Below are positions 1-6,727 of a stretch of 20,176 bases of DNA, one piece after another; position 1 is the first letter of the stretch, and each line of letters opens with the position of its first letter. The translations under genes and the position numbers were made by a program. A model generated the notes under the pieces. The model had not been told where the DNA came from and made no database searches. It worked only from the letters and a program-made list of their open reading frames with translations. This DNA comes from Patescibacteria group bacterium (lineage in GTDB: Bacteria; Patescibacteriota; Gracilibacteria; Peribacterales; Peribacteraceae). Where the stretch lies: NCBI GenBank assembly GCA_018818235.1, contig JAHISE010000155.1:1-20176 (forward strand). Direction: 5' to 3'.

Positions 1-10
1 AGTGACGATC

Positions 11-144
11 CGACAACAGCGGTTGTGCGGTTCGTCGCAGCGCCTTTTTGATGATGCTAAGGATGGTACTGCTCCTCAACCAAATCCGGCAATGCTCAAG
101 AAATTGTAGCATTGCCGTACTTCGCACAACCGCAAACGTTATAT
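11..144 (+). other. attC recombination site 1
   Basis: The R'' core is CGACAAC (11-17) and the R' core is GTTATAT (138-144). The outer arms GCGGTTGTGCG and CGCACAACCGC pair perfectly. The inner arm GGCAATGC...GCATTGCC forms a second hairpin. The ten bases to its left belong to the end of a cassette that starts outside the window; bases 1-18 are identical to 8161-8178, so that cassette ends like cassette 4. Integron integrases recombine such sites as folded bottom strands, cutting within GTT. Confidence 0.85.
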
Positions 145-200
145 GAAATAAAATACCATCACTGTTTATCTTGCCAGTACACTACGAGTAACCGTCCGCA
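138..200 (+). repeat. Cassette 1 left terminal inverted-repeat arm
   Basis: This arm starts at the R' core and matches the reverse complement of 3122-3231: the core GTTATATGA, then AAATACCATC, TTGCCAGTAC and GTAACCGTCCGCA in the same order. It is followed by CACCCACCC and a T-rich stretch (TTTGTTGTTTTGTT). The right arm holds about 50 extra bases with a hairpin. Confidence 0.8.
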
Positions 201-222
201 CCCACCCATGTTTGTTGTTTTG

Positions 223-1170
223 TTAATTGTATGTTTTAGATAAATGAGCATCGACAATTTCCCACCCATAACTGTTCTTCACAATTTTTTCGATTGCATC
301 AAAATCAATGTTTCCATCCTCTTCTACAGGAAGTTTCAAAGATAATTCCTCTAATCTTCCAATTGATAGTTTTCTGCCATAATGGTATCGCCATGACATC
401 ATTCTTATCAATGCTGCAATATAGAGAAGTAAATATGGGTTGTACTTTTCTTTTAATGTAACAACAGCCGTTTTTTCTCCTGCGATATAATCTTGAAATT
501 GGAAAAAGGTAGTGCCACAAATTCCATCTAATGAAACTGTAACTGAGTTACTTTTGAAGTTTGGTTTTTCATTGCAATGAATAGATACACCATTGTCTAC
601 TTCGGTTGTTGTTACATAAGGCGTGCCACTATCCAACTCATCAATTTCATTCATGTAAGGCGCATATTTCCTTTCAATATTACAAATATCAGTTATGCTT
701 TTTTTAGCCATTTTTGAAATAGACACGTTCTTTCTTTGCTTCATTTCTGGTACCAACTTCTCGATTGAAAGAGTTGTGGAAACCCCTTTGAATGGTTGCA
801 GCTCCAAACAAGCAATACGCTCATTTATTACCATTCGACCAAACGAGAACCGCCAAGACTGTTTATTGACCTGAGCAGCATAGTAGTACATTTCCTCCCT
901 GGTCATTCCAGTCTTAGGAACAAGAATAATTAAACCGCTTCCTCCGTTTCCACGTGGTAAAAAAGGCGGCTCATGCACAGTAGCCTCACAAAATGTTGAA
1001 ATACATATTGCCTGTTCTTTTATAACTCTTTCCATCGGAAGAGGATCTACAAATCCTACGATTCCATTGTTTCGGAAACCGTTTGTAACAAATGGTATGG
1101 TGCCTTCATCATGCTGCTCAAACCCCTTTGACTTCGCATTGCCGATATTAAAAAGTGTTCCGACTGTCAT
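223..1170 (-). CDS. DNA specificity (S/B) subunit of a BcgI-like restriction-modification system
   Basis: This 315-residue protein has the two-fold architecture of type I/IIB specificity subunits. Two target-recognition half-domains of about 150 residues each carry the related stretches SWRFSFGRMVINERIACLEL and SWRYHYGRKLSIGRLEELSL. Such subunits bind the two halves of a split recognition sequence and hold the methylase/nuclease subunit on DNA. The ATG overlaps the stop of the upstream gene as ATGA, so the pair is co-transcribed on the minus strand and translationally coupled. The size is close to the B subunit of BcgI (about 340 residues). The last codons run into the T-rich motif of the cassette end. 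The recognition sequence cannot be predicted. Confidence is high for the family and moderate for the BcgI-like type. Confidence 0.85.
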   Translation of the reverse strand: MTVGTLFNIGNAKSKGFEQHDEGTIPFVTNGFRNNGIVGFVDPLPMERVIKEQAICISTFCEATVHEPPFLPRGNGGSGLIILVPKTGMTREEMYYYAAQVNKQSWRFSFGRMVINERIACLELQPFKGVSTTLSIEKLVPEMKQRKNVSISKMAKKSITDICNIERKYAPYMNEIDELDSGTPYVTTTEVDNGVSIHCNEKPNFKSNSVTVSLDGICGTTFFQFQDYIAGEKTAVVTLKEKYNPYLLLYIAALIRMMSWRYHYGRKLSIGRLEELSLKLPVEEDGNIDFDAIEKIVKNSYGWEIVDAHLSKTYN

Positions 1171-3014
1171 GATTTAGTACGAATCAAATAACAGGCAGTT
1201 TCGCGCATCAGCAATTCCATTGATTTTTCAATCTCCTCCTGCGTCAATTCTTTATCATCCAAATACGCTTCTGGAACAAGTTCTAGGTTCTCATCTGAAA
1301 AATTAATCGGAGCTTTTTTTTGAAACTGAGGAATGTTCTTAACTTTCGTCCTAGAATCTTTCACAAAATCAAACAGAAGCGGTTGGATTGTAGTAATGTC
1401 GTCTTTTTCTTTTTTGTTACGCACCCTTTTGCCTTTCTTTTTGACAAATCCATCATGTAAAGCTCTCATCCATAATACTGGTTCACCTGGATTATGCGGA
1501 ACACCTTTTCTAACAAACATGCCTAATGTATTGGTGCCAGTTGGATAGAAAAGGTCTGTTGGAAATGTGACAACTGAAATCAGCGTGTTTCTCTTTAAAA
1601 ACTCTTTTCTCCATTCAAGGGCAGCTCTTTCTATCAGTACTGAAATTGGAAGTACCGCGAATAGCAACCCCTCATCCTGCATCTGAGCAATGGCATGTTC
1701 AATAAACTGGTATTCCTTACTCTTACTCGACTTTTGAGAAAATGGAGGATTCATCAGAACTTTTGTGATTGGCAGAAGCCGTCCATCAAAATCACTCTTT
1801 ACATAACATGCTGCAAATCTCTTTTTTGTATCATCAACTGTCAGCCATTTATTGAAACAATTTCCCTCTATCATATTATTTTTTCCATCTCCCCTAAAAA
1901 TCATATTTACAATGGCAAGGGCAATAATCGGATCTTGTTCCTCGATGCCATAGATACCTTCTTCTTTAAATCCGTCAAAATCTTTATCAGATTTCGATTT
2001 TTTCCTAGCGACATCCAATGCAGCAACAAGAAAACCGCCTGTGCCACAGGCTGGATCAAGTACTATATCATTTGTCTGCACGTCTAAAACTTCTGCTGCA
2101 AATCTAGTGATATGACGAGGGGTAAGAACTACACCAATTTCCTTCGCACCATTTCCATACTTGAGAAAGGCTTCATAAAATTCGCCCAAAACATCTCTCC
2201 CCGATTTCATTGCAGACCTTATATTAAGTGACAATAGTTTTTCTATTGTATTCACAATTGCAGCCCTAACCTTAACATGATTGTCTTGATTTGATGGCTC
2301 ATCAATTTTAATGAATCTAGCAAATTCATGTTTTTTATGTCTATTTAGTATCGATTCTACTTTTTTGTTTATAGCAACAATCAAAACACTGGTATCCATT
2401 TCGTTTAAGTCAATTTCCGACGACCCCTCTGTAAGGGCTAACAAAAGAGCGGAAATAAACCTGGCTCGATAATCTTTGTTGATAGCATTCTCATGGAGTA
2501 TTCCATTAATTTCCTTGGCTGCCACATGAAACTCCTTCTCCGTGATTTCTATATCTTCAATTTTTCCGCTTTTTGTTCTCAAAATATGATCTACCTGACC
2601 AGAGGAAAGCAAACCAGTAATCTCTACCCCATTTTCTTCAATAGCTTCCCACTTTCCGTTTTTGTAATATTCGCTTTTACAAATAAATCCCTCTTCGTCA
2701 TTTCCAGCAATGCCAGTAATGAATATGGCTTGTAGTTTTTGCTGCTCATTAATTCTATCTGCATACTCTTCTTTGGCTTCTTTAACAGCGGTATTCAATT
2801 TCTTTCTTTCGTTTTTTGCTTCAATAACGTAACACGTTTTGTCGCTAATCATTACAACGTTTTCTGGTTTTTTCCCTCCAATAGCATCCTTTATGGCCTT
2901 AATACGATGACATTCTTGCTGTGTTAAAACCTGCGCTTTCTTCCAGCCCTTTTTCTTTATTAATTCATCTAATATGAATTTATAAGCATGTACTTCTGAG
3001 TCGGTTGTTGGCAT
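1167..3014 (-). CDS. Bifunctional nuclease/N6-adenine methyltransferase (BcgI A-like, type IIB/IIG)
   Basis: The protein has 615 residues. Residues 51-69 (ENVVMISDKTCYVIEAKNE) look like the E/D...ExK core of a PD-(D/E)XK nuclease, followed by a mostly helical region. From about 270 comes an N6-adenine DNA methylase of the HsdM/N6_Mtase type, with the SAM-binding motif DPACGTGGF (320-328) and the catalytic NPPF (422-425). A nuclease fused to the N-terminus of HsdM and working with a separate S subunit is the BcgI arrangement (A subunit about 637 residues). The enzyme would methylate or cleave according to the modification state of the site. No separate hsdR is present. The gene is first in a minus-strand operon with the S gene (4-base overlap). 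No Shine-Dalgarno sequence is seen. Nuclease activity is inferred from the motif only. Confidence 0.88.
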   Translation of the reverse strand: MPTTDSEVHAYKFILDELIKKKGWKKAQVLTQQECHRIKAIKDAIGGKKPENVVMISDKTCYVIEAKNERKKLNTAVKEAKEEYADRINEQQKLQAIFITGIAGNDEEGFICKSEYYKNGKWEAIEENGVEITGLLSSGQVDHILRTKSGKIEDIEITEKEFHVAAKEINGILHENAINKDYRARFISALLLALTEGSSEIDLNEMDTSVLIVAINKKVESILNRHKKHEFARFIKIDEPSNQDNHVKVRAAIVNTIEKLLSLNIRSAMKSGRDVLGEFYEAFLKYGNGAKEIGVVLTPRHITRFAAEVLDVQTNDIVLDPACGTGGFLVAALDVARKKSKSDKDFDGFKEEGIYGIEEQDPIIALAIVNMIFRGDGKNNMIEGNCFNKWLTVDDTKKRFAACYVKSDFDGRLLPITKVLMNPPFSQKSSKSKEYQFIEHAIAQMQDEGLLFAVLPISVLIERAALEWRKEFLKRNTLISVVTFPTDLFYPTGTNTLGMFVRKGVPHNPGEPVLWMRALHDGFVKKKGKRVRNKKEKDDITTIQPLLFDFVKDSRTKVKNIPQFQKKAPINFSDENLELVPEAYLDDKELTQEEIEKSMELLMRETACYLIRTKS

Positions 3015-3121
3015 GTTACTAGCTTCTCAAAAAAAGACTTATTTGCATAGTCATCGAATATGTTTGTGCAGCGTTTTTCCAGAATTGTGTTGTAATTGTT
3101 TTGTTTGTTGTTTTCACCTCC

Positions 3122-3231
3122 TGCGGACGGTTACGTTCCATCCCAAACAACACATACGCTGGTGGCGTATATGTCATTCCCAACCGTGTACTGGCAAGAG
3201 ATAAGGAGGATGGTATTTTACATCATATAAC
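3122..3231 (-). repeat. Cassette 1 right terminal inverted-repeat arm
   Basis: The reverse complement matches 138-200 and ends in the attC2 R'' core. Compared with the left arm it has about 50 extra bases (3135-3185) holding the hairpin ATACGC...GCGTAT. The same extra segment occurs in the right arm of cassette 5. Just outside lies the T-rich/C-rich motif (TTTGTTGTTTTCACCTCC, about 3104-3121). With attC2, this accounts for the 3015-3370 intergenic region. Confidence 0.8.
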
Positions 3232-3376
3232 AGCGGTTATGCGGTTCGGCATGGCTCCCATTTAGATTTCTAAGGAAGGTCGCCATGCCTCTCCCATATT
3301 TTGCGGCTGTGTTGCTCCGCTACGCTCCGCAAACATTATACAGCCACAAAACATCGCACAACCGCGAACGTTAGCT
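3225..3376 (+). other. attC recombination site 2
   Basis: The R'' is CATATAAC, an exact reverse complement of the attC1 R' GTTATATG. The R' core is GTTAGCT (3370-3376). The outer arms GCGGTTATGCG and CGCACAACCGC pair with one mismatch. Inner hairpins are GGCATGGC...GCCATGCC and GGCTGTG...CAGCC. Confidence 0.87.
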
Positions 3377-3447
3377 GAAATAACCAAACATTACCTTTTT
3401 ATAACGGAAGACTGGCAAACACTTTTTTGATGACGTTTTCTTTTTTG
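3370..3447 (+). repeat. Cassette 2 left terminal inverted-repeat arm
   Basis: This arm matches the reverse complement of 5121-5195 over about 75 bases: GTTAGCTGA, CCAAACATT, GGAAGAC and GGCAAACAC, and GTTTTCTTTTTTG in order, with small gaps. It is followed by GTCCCCCC and TTGTATGTTTTTTT. Confidence 0.85.
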
Positions 3448-3609
3448 TCCCCCCTTGTATGTTTTTTTGTTGTTTTTGCATGCTCAAACTTCGTCTCTGT
3501 CTGGAACTCAAGCTTGTGAATGAGACAAAAATCTTCCAGGCACAATCAACGGTAGAAGAGGTAGGGCGACAGATTGGAGGATGGCTAAAATCCGTGCAAA
3601 GCCAATAAG

Positions 3610-3713
3610 CCCTTAGCCCGCCGACGCACACGCCCTGATTATGATTGCGGTTGTCGGCATTGTTCTCGTTGCGGTTGGCATTCCCGTTGTTACGATTGCC
3701 ATTAGGCGCAACA
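3610..3713 (-). repeat. DGR template repeat (TR)
   Basis: This is a non-coding copy of the 3' end of the minus-strand gene at 4032-4988, offset by 436 bases. Over 104 aligned bases it differs from the VR at 16 positions. Fifteen of these are adenines in the TR coding sense (T on the plus strand); the only other is C to A in a CCT codon. Read in frame, the TR is rich in Asn codons (AAC/AAT) while the VR has Tyr, Asp, Arg, Ser, Phe or Gly there. That is the signature of adenine-directed mutagenic retrohoming. The identical GC-rich 3' segment (GTGTGCGTCGGCGGGCTAAG) is the expected initiation-of-mutagenic-homing region. TR lies downstream of VR on the same strand. Confidence 0.93.
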
Positions 3714-4031
3714 CCGTTATTGACTGAGCTTCATACCGAAGCCGTTAACCGCAGTCCAACGACTGTCTCATTACAGAATCACTCAGCTCAAACTAAGGGT
3801 TCATTAGCTTGTAATGGTCTTTCTTGCTTCTTTTTTCATTCAAAGCAATTTTTTTGAAAGACCACCGTACGGTAGCTTGCTCCGAGGCAAGTGGCTATTC
3901 ACCGCTGTGCGTATTGTAGCGAAAAAAATTTGTCTGCCCACCGTAATCTTGTTGAAAGTGGGTAGCGGAAGACCGCCTGACGGCGGTCTAAGGAAAAGTG
4001 CAAAAACTAAAAGAAAATCAAAGATTAAGAA
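3714..4031 (-). other. Spacer between VR gene and TR, with stable hairpins
   Basis: No convincing gene is seen; short open frames here look fortuitous. The spacer holds three structures: a perfect 8-bp stem GGTCTTTC (3816-3823)/GAAAGACC (3856-3863); the palindrome ACCGTACGGT inside a larger fold (about 3861-3895); and the GC-rich hairpin GACCGCC-TGAC-GGCGGTC (3971-3988), 44 bases past the stop of the target gene. By analogy with known DGRs, the last could be the cruciform downstream of VR, and the others could belong to the 5' part of the TR RNA. Terminator function is also possible, although no T-run follows on the minus strand. Confidence 0.5.
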
Positions 4032-4988
4032 CTAAGAACACGGAACCCTTAGCCCGCCGACGCACACGCCCTGAGAATGATTGCGGTAGTCGGCAAAGTC
4101 CTCGTTGCGGTCGGCACGCCCGTAGTAACGACGGCCACCATGCGCAACATCACTTCTGAATACTTCCCGGAGATCTTTGCCGTTTCTCCATTGCCAACTA
4201 TTATCACATAATTGGCCATTAGTTTGTGCTGAATTATTCAATTCTTCATACGTGTACGGCCTACCGCCAAAGTGGGATGTTAAGATTAGTGATCGCCAAA
4301 AATCAATACCACAGCCTTTCGGTATCTCATTGAAATATTCATAGAACTTACCGCGTAGAGTTTGGTTTTCCTCATCAGAATATTGTCCCCATTCTTTTGA
4401 AGAACGCGCTATCGCAATTTGAACAGCAGCTTGTTTTTCAGCATCGGTAAGACCATTAAATCTTGTTCTATCTTGTCCTACACTATTGATATTGCTTTTG
4501 TTTGTCGGATTAACAGCATCATAGTTCCTCTGATCGCCAAACAGATATTCTTGCTGGGTAACAGCATAAATAGTAGGCCTAAATCTTGCTGCTATCATTT
4601 TTTGTAAATATTGCATCTGCTCAGGATTCTTATCCAGAACAGATCGTATCGTGTCCCATCCAATTTCTTTTGCTGCGCTACATGTCTCAGGAAATTTTTC
4701 TTCCTCTGTGCATTCAACTGGATTCTTAAAATCAAATATCGTTTTCAGTTCTGCAAATAGTTTTTCTTTCTGTTCCGATGATAATGAGCTTTGATCTTCT
4801 TGGACAACTACTTCTATCACATGAACCCCAACAGCACTGACTTGCACATTCGTAGTGATTGCCTGCAATTGCTCCACTGTTAAATTGATGGTTGTATCTA
4901 GTGCAGAAACACCTACTTCTTGATCGGGAAGATTATATTTTTTATCAGCCATTACAATAATACTTTCCTGTGGTTCAAAATTGTCCAT
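4032..4988 (-). CDS. DGR-diversified target protein with C-terminal variable region
   Basis: The protein has 318 residues. The last ~35 residues (ending VCVGGLRVPCS) are encoded by the variable repeat. The ~100 residues before the end (from GCGIDFWRSL) resemble the C-type-lectin/FGE-like fold of DGR variable proteins, which end in a conserved GLRV-type strand and present variable residues on a ligand-binding face. The N-terminal ~200 residues (Gln/Glu-rich, ending about DFWRSL) are not recognised. No signal peptide or membrane segment is visible, so the protein may be cytoplasmic. A promoter with a perfect TTGACA and an inverted repeat lie upstream. An alternative start is Met13 (4952), preceded by AGGAAAG. 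The ligand is unknown. The gene is minus strand, alone in cassette 2 with its TR; reverse transcriptase and Avd are absent. Confidence 0.85.
   Translation of the reverse strand: MDNFEPQESIIVMADKKYNLPDQEVGVSALDTTINLTVEQLQAITTNVQVSAVGVHVIEVVVQEDQSSLSSEQKEKLFAELKTIFDFKNPVECTEEEKFPETCSAAKEIGWDTIRSVLDKNPEQMQYLQKMIAARFRPTIYAVTQQEYLFGDQRNYDAVNPTNKSNINSVGQDRTRFNGLTDAEKQAAVQIAIARSSKEWGQYSDEENQTLRGKFYEYFNEIPKGCGIDFWRSLILTSHFGGRPYTYEELNNSAQTNGQLCDNSWQWRNGKDLREVFRSDVAHGGRRYYGRADRNEDFADYRNHSQGVCVGGLRVPCS
4046..4149 (-). repeat. DGR variable repeat (VR)
   Basis: This is the 3' end of the target gene and aligns without gaps to TR 3610-3713. Codon changes from TR to VR include AAC to TAC (three), AAC to GAC (two), AAT to CGT (two), AAT to TTT, AAT to TCT and AAT to GGT. 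Several template Asn codons (for example in RNE and RNH) are unchanged. Identity stops at CTAAGGG on the 3' side. Weaker similarity continues about 12 bases upstream of 4149. Confidence 0.93.
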
Positions 4989-5016
4989 AATTAAGAAAAG
5001 AAAGAATAGGACATGT

Positions 5017-5045
5017 ATTTAACCACCTACTCATGTATATGTCAA
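5017..5045 (-). promoter_or_regulatory. Promoter of the DGR target gene
   Basis: On the minus strand, TTGACA (5045-5040) is followed after 17 bases by TTAAAT (5022-5017). This would start transcription about 20 bases before the ATG at 4988. The -35 is perfect; the -10 is weak. Confidence 0.5.
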
Positions 5046-5069
5046 ATCGAATTTAACCAAAATTCTCAG

Positions 5070-5088
5070 ATGTACAAATTCTGTACAT
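5070..5088. promoter_or_regulatory. Inverted repeat, possible operator
   Basis: ATGTACA-AATTC-TGTACAT is a perfect 7+7 inverted repeat about 25 bases upstream of the -35 of the DGR target gene. The same TGTACA half-sites occur at 10997-11012. The regulator is unknown. Confidence 0.4.
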
Positions 5089-5120
5089 GTAGGCTGTTTT
5101 GTATGTGTTTCCCCCTCCCC

Positions 5121-5195
5121 AAAAAAGAAAACGATTAAGGTGGTGTTTGCCGGTCTTCCTCTTATTAAGGTGAATGTTTGGCTACATCAGCTAAC
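5121..5195 (-). repeat. Cassette 2 right terminal inverted-repeat arm
   Basis: The reverse complement matches 3370-3447. It is preceded on the plus strand by TTTTGTATGTGTTTCCCCC (the T-rich motif plus C-tract). It ends at the attC3 R'' core. Confidence 0.85.
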
Positions 5196-5331
5196 ACGGC
5201 TTATGCGGGTCGTCGGTGGCACCTTTAATATTTGATGGATGCGCCACCTCCTCTCCCATATTTTCGGGCTGTGGTGCCCTTGCGGGCACATTATACAGCC
5301 CGAAAACATCGCATAAGCCGGAACGTTGTTC
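5189..5331 (+). other. attC recombination site 3
   Basis: The R'' core is AGCTAAC; extended, TCAGCTAAC is the exact reverse complement of the cassette start GTTAGCTGA at attC2. The R' core is GTTGTTC (5325-5331). The outer arms CGGCTTATGCG and CGCATAAGCCG pair perfectly. Inner hairpins are GGTGGC...GCCACC and CGGGCTGT...ACAGCCCG, the latter with GTGCCC-TTGC-GGGCAC at its tip. Confidence 0.88.
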
Positions 5332-5350
5332 AAAATATTTTTTGTTTGCC
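5325..5350 (+). repeat. Cassette 3 left terminal inverted-repeat arm
   Basis: A short arm: GTTGTTC plus ATTTTTTGTTTG, matching the reverse complement of 6459-6482. CCCCACC and ATGTTTTTTGTTTGTG follow. Confidence 0.65.
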
Positions 5351-5384
5351 CCACCAATGTTTTTTGTTTGTGAAATAATAATTA

Positions 5385-5774
5385 TTAATCATTGGTAATA
5401 ATTTCAACTTCATCACCAATATTCAAATTGTATTTATCCTTGATCTTATTCGCAGAAATAATCTCAAGCAAATTGTTTGGGTGCTCTGTTTTCTCCGGTC
5501 TGCAAATATAAACGCTTTCTCCAAACAATTTTGCCGGGACAAAATAACATCCCTTTTCCGCACTTTGAATTCCTTGCTCTTGCAAAGCTATACCAATTCC
5601 ATCCGATGGTACATAAATAGCATCTTCTGTAATCAACAACTCATTATCAACCAAAACATTCAAAGTACCACAAAAGAAATCCATACCAATATATTCCTGA
5701 TATAGCGGCTTAAGAGCTTCAAAATATCGAGCTGCTTTGCCCACTCCAGTCACAATGTTTCCCTTATAGATCAT
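5385..5774 (-). CDS. ribK: CTP-dependent riboflavin kinase (archaeal type)
   Basis: The 129-residue protein fits the archaeal riboflavin kinase family (DUF120), which makes FMN from riboflavin using CTP. The family pattern can be followed along the chain: N-terminal GNIVTGVGKAARYF (5-18), the nucleotide/metal-binding GTLNV (36-40), CRPEKTEHPNN, then LEIISANKIKDKYNLNIGDEVEI near the end, matching the LEIIAP...L.L.DGD.V.I signature. The length is close to the ~136 residues of the Methanocaldococcus enzyme. Bacteria normally use the unrelated ATP-dependent RibF, so this cassette gene probably has an archaeal or CPR/DPANN ancestry. No Shine-Dalgarno sequence is seen; an AT-rich TAATAATAATTTAT abuts the ATG, suggesting a leaderless start. 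It shares cassette 3 with the gene at 5924-6397. Confidence 0.82.
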   Translation of the reverse strand: MIYKGNIVTGVGKAARYFEALKPLYQEYIGMDFFCGTLNVLVDNELLITEDAIYVPSDGIGIALQEQGIQSAEKGCYFVPAKLFGESVYICRPEKTEHPNNLLEIISANKIKDKYNLNIGDEVEIITND

Positions 5775-5798
5775 ATAAATTATTATTACTGATTTTGA

Positions 5799-5827
5799 TT
5801 GAAATTTCCATGTTGCATAGCTATACT
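5799..5827 (+). promoter_or_regulatory. Promoter of cassette 3 small RNA
   Basis: TTGAAA (5799-5804), a 17-base spacer and TATACT (5822-5827) form a strong sigma70-type promoter on the plus strand, although both protein genes of the cassette are on the minus strand. The expected start is about 5832-5835, at the base of the RNA stem. Confidence 0.7.
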
Positions 5828-5830
5828 ATT

Positions 5831-5918
5831 GGCAGGTGTTTGGAGGGTTCGCCCTCTCACGGCTCAATGTAAGCTGTAACCAAGCACCTATCAAAGCAAC
5901 CGCACCGGCGGTTTTTTT
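5831..5918 (+). ncRNA. Structured small RNA with its own promoter and terminator (three-way junction)
   Basis: The predicted transcript is about 85 nt. P1 is AGGTGTTTGG (5834-5843) with CCAAGCACCT (5880-5889), 10 bp including one G-U. Inside are P2 AGGG-TTCG-CCCT (5844-5855) and P3 CGGCT (5860-5864)/AGCTG (5872-5876). A rho-independent terminator follows. It has no open frame and does not look like an FMN riboswitch. It is convergent with and ends 6 bases from the stop of the BECR-like gene, the same arrangement as the RNA at 7481-7539. The function is unknown; an RNA antitoxin or regulator of the neighbouring protein is a hypothesis. Confidence 0.65.
5898..5918 (+). terminator. Rho-independent terminator of the small RNA
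   Basis: AACCGC-ACCG-GCGGTT (5898-5913), with the T-run extending to 5918. It is oriented for plus-strand transcription; the minus strand has no T-run after the hairpin. Confidence 0.75.
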
Positions 5919-5923
5919 GATGT

Positions 5924-6397
5924 TTAATCCTCCATAGGATAAACACTGTGCAATTTTTTCTTCTTTGTTTTTTTGTCGATACCCCAAAATGGAATAATAC
6001 TCCAAAAGACTCTCTGCCCGCCTGCTACTTGTTTGACTATGATTTTCGCCCGCACGTTTTCCATAACGGCAACGAACTCGTAATACGTAACATCCTTCAT
6101 AACAGTATCAGTTCTGCTGTGAACACGAATCTTCTCAAATGACTTTGTTTCCCAAATACCCTGCAATGTTTTTGAGTTGCGAAGAATAATAGGCGCCAAG
6201 TGCAGGAGCTTAAAACGCATATATTGATCTTGCTGAGGTCGTGCGTGACCATGTCTCTTGAATTTGAGATGTCCTAATCCTTGTGCATTGAAGTACACCT
6301 TTCCATTAAAAAACGGACAATGCACATCTATCAGTGACTTATAGAGTTCTTCACCTTTCAGCTTCACTTCATCGAAATTTTCTAAGTCAATTGCCAT
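5924..6397 (-). CDS. Uncharacterised small protein, possible BECR-fold (RelE/colicin-like) nuclease
   Basis: About 157 residues starting at ATG 6397. A longer open frame from 6466 would translate the cassette terminal motif and is unlikely. The protein is a relative of the one at 7551-8039. Shared elements are a central GxVxxN..G..HL strand pair, a helical RF.L.H segment, and a C-terminal FVAV...R.K.I..QV..G...FWS.IPFW block. A strand-rich C-terminus with conserved His and Arg/Lys and a final SxIP recalls phage-type Barnase-EndoU-ColicinE5/D-RelE (PBECR) nucleases; this is a tentative fold guess. No protein antitoxin gene is adjacent. A convergent structured RNA ends just beyond its stop. TACGCT lies 7 bases before the ATG. 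Confidence 0.65.
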   Translation of the reverse strand: MAIDLENFDEVKLKGEELYKSLIDVHCPFFNGKVYFNAQGLGHLKFKRHGHARPQQDQYMRFKLLHLAPIILRNSKTLQGIWETKSFEKIRVHSRTDTVMKDVTYYEFVAVMENVRAKIIVKQVAGGQRVFWSIIPFWGIDKKTKKKKLHSVYPMED

Positions 6398-6458
6398 CAA
6401 AGCAAGCGTATCACAAAGAATATATGTTGTGAGTTGTTTTGTATGTGTTTTTCCCTCC

Positions 6459-6482
6459 CCAAACAAAAAATTCTTCGCACAA
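6459..6482 (-). repeat. Cassette 3 right terminal inverted-repeat arm
   Basis: CAAACAAAAAAT and the core CGCACAAC mirror 5325-5350. They are preceded on the plus strand by GTTTTGTATGTGTTTTTCCC, the T-rich/C motif. Confidence 0.65.
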
Positions 6483-6620
6483 CAAAGACTATGCGGTTCA
6501 GAAATTTCGCTCTAATTAAACTCAAGGATGCGAAATTTCTTCTCCCAAATGCTTCGGCGTTGATGCCTTATCGGGCAACATTATAACGCCTCAAACTTCG
6601 CATAGTCTTGGACGTTGTCG
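6476..6620 (+). other. attC recombination site 4
   Basis: The R'' is GCACAAC (reverse complement GTTGTGC, against GTTGTTC at the cassette start: one mismatch). The R' core is GTTGTCG (6614-6620). The outer arms AGACTATGCG and CGCATAGTCT pair perfectly. Inner hairpins are GAAATTTCG...CGAAATTTC and GGCGTT...AACGCC. Confidence 0.87.
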
Positions 6621-6673
6621 GACATAACTTTTCTCCCTCGTTTCTACGTTCCGCTTCGCTTTTTATTTTTGCG
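6614..6673 (+). repeat. Cassette 4 left terminal inverted-repeat arm
   Basis: GTTGTCGGA, ACTTTTCTCCC, GTTTC, GCTTTTTATTTTTGCG match the reverse complement of 8115-8177 in order. TCCCGCC and a T-rich stretch follow. Confidence 0.82.
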
Positions 6674-6727
6674 TCCCGCCATTTGTTTGTTGTTGGTGTT
6701 TTTTTATGTGTTAAAAACGAATAACAT

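Noticed and set aside
3371..3631. Minus-strand open frame overlapping the template repeat and cassette terminus
   Set aside because: It reads through the TR in a frame that matches the target protein only at GVCVGGLRA, then runs into the inverted-repeat arm. The TR is a non-coding template and no start signal is present.
3814..4035. Plus-strand open frame between TR and VR
   Set aside because: It lies antisense to the hairpin-rich spacer, has no promoter or family match, and ends in a low-complexity Lys-rich tail.
5831..5918. FMN riboswitch controlling the riboflavin kinase
   Set aside because: The RNA is on the opposite strand to the kinase gene, lacks the FMN-aptamer conserved sequences, and is terminated before any coding region.
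5924..6466. Longer N-terminus (MFGEGKTHTKQ...) for the cassette 3 small protein
   Set aside because: Those codons translate the conserved cassette-end motif (C-tract and TTTTGTATGTG), which is present at other cassette ends without coding function.
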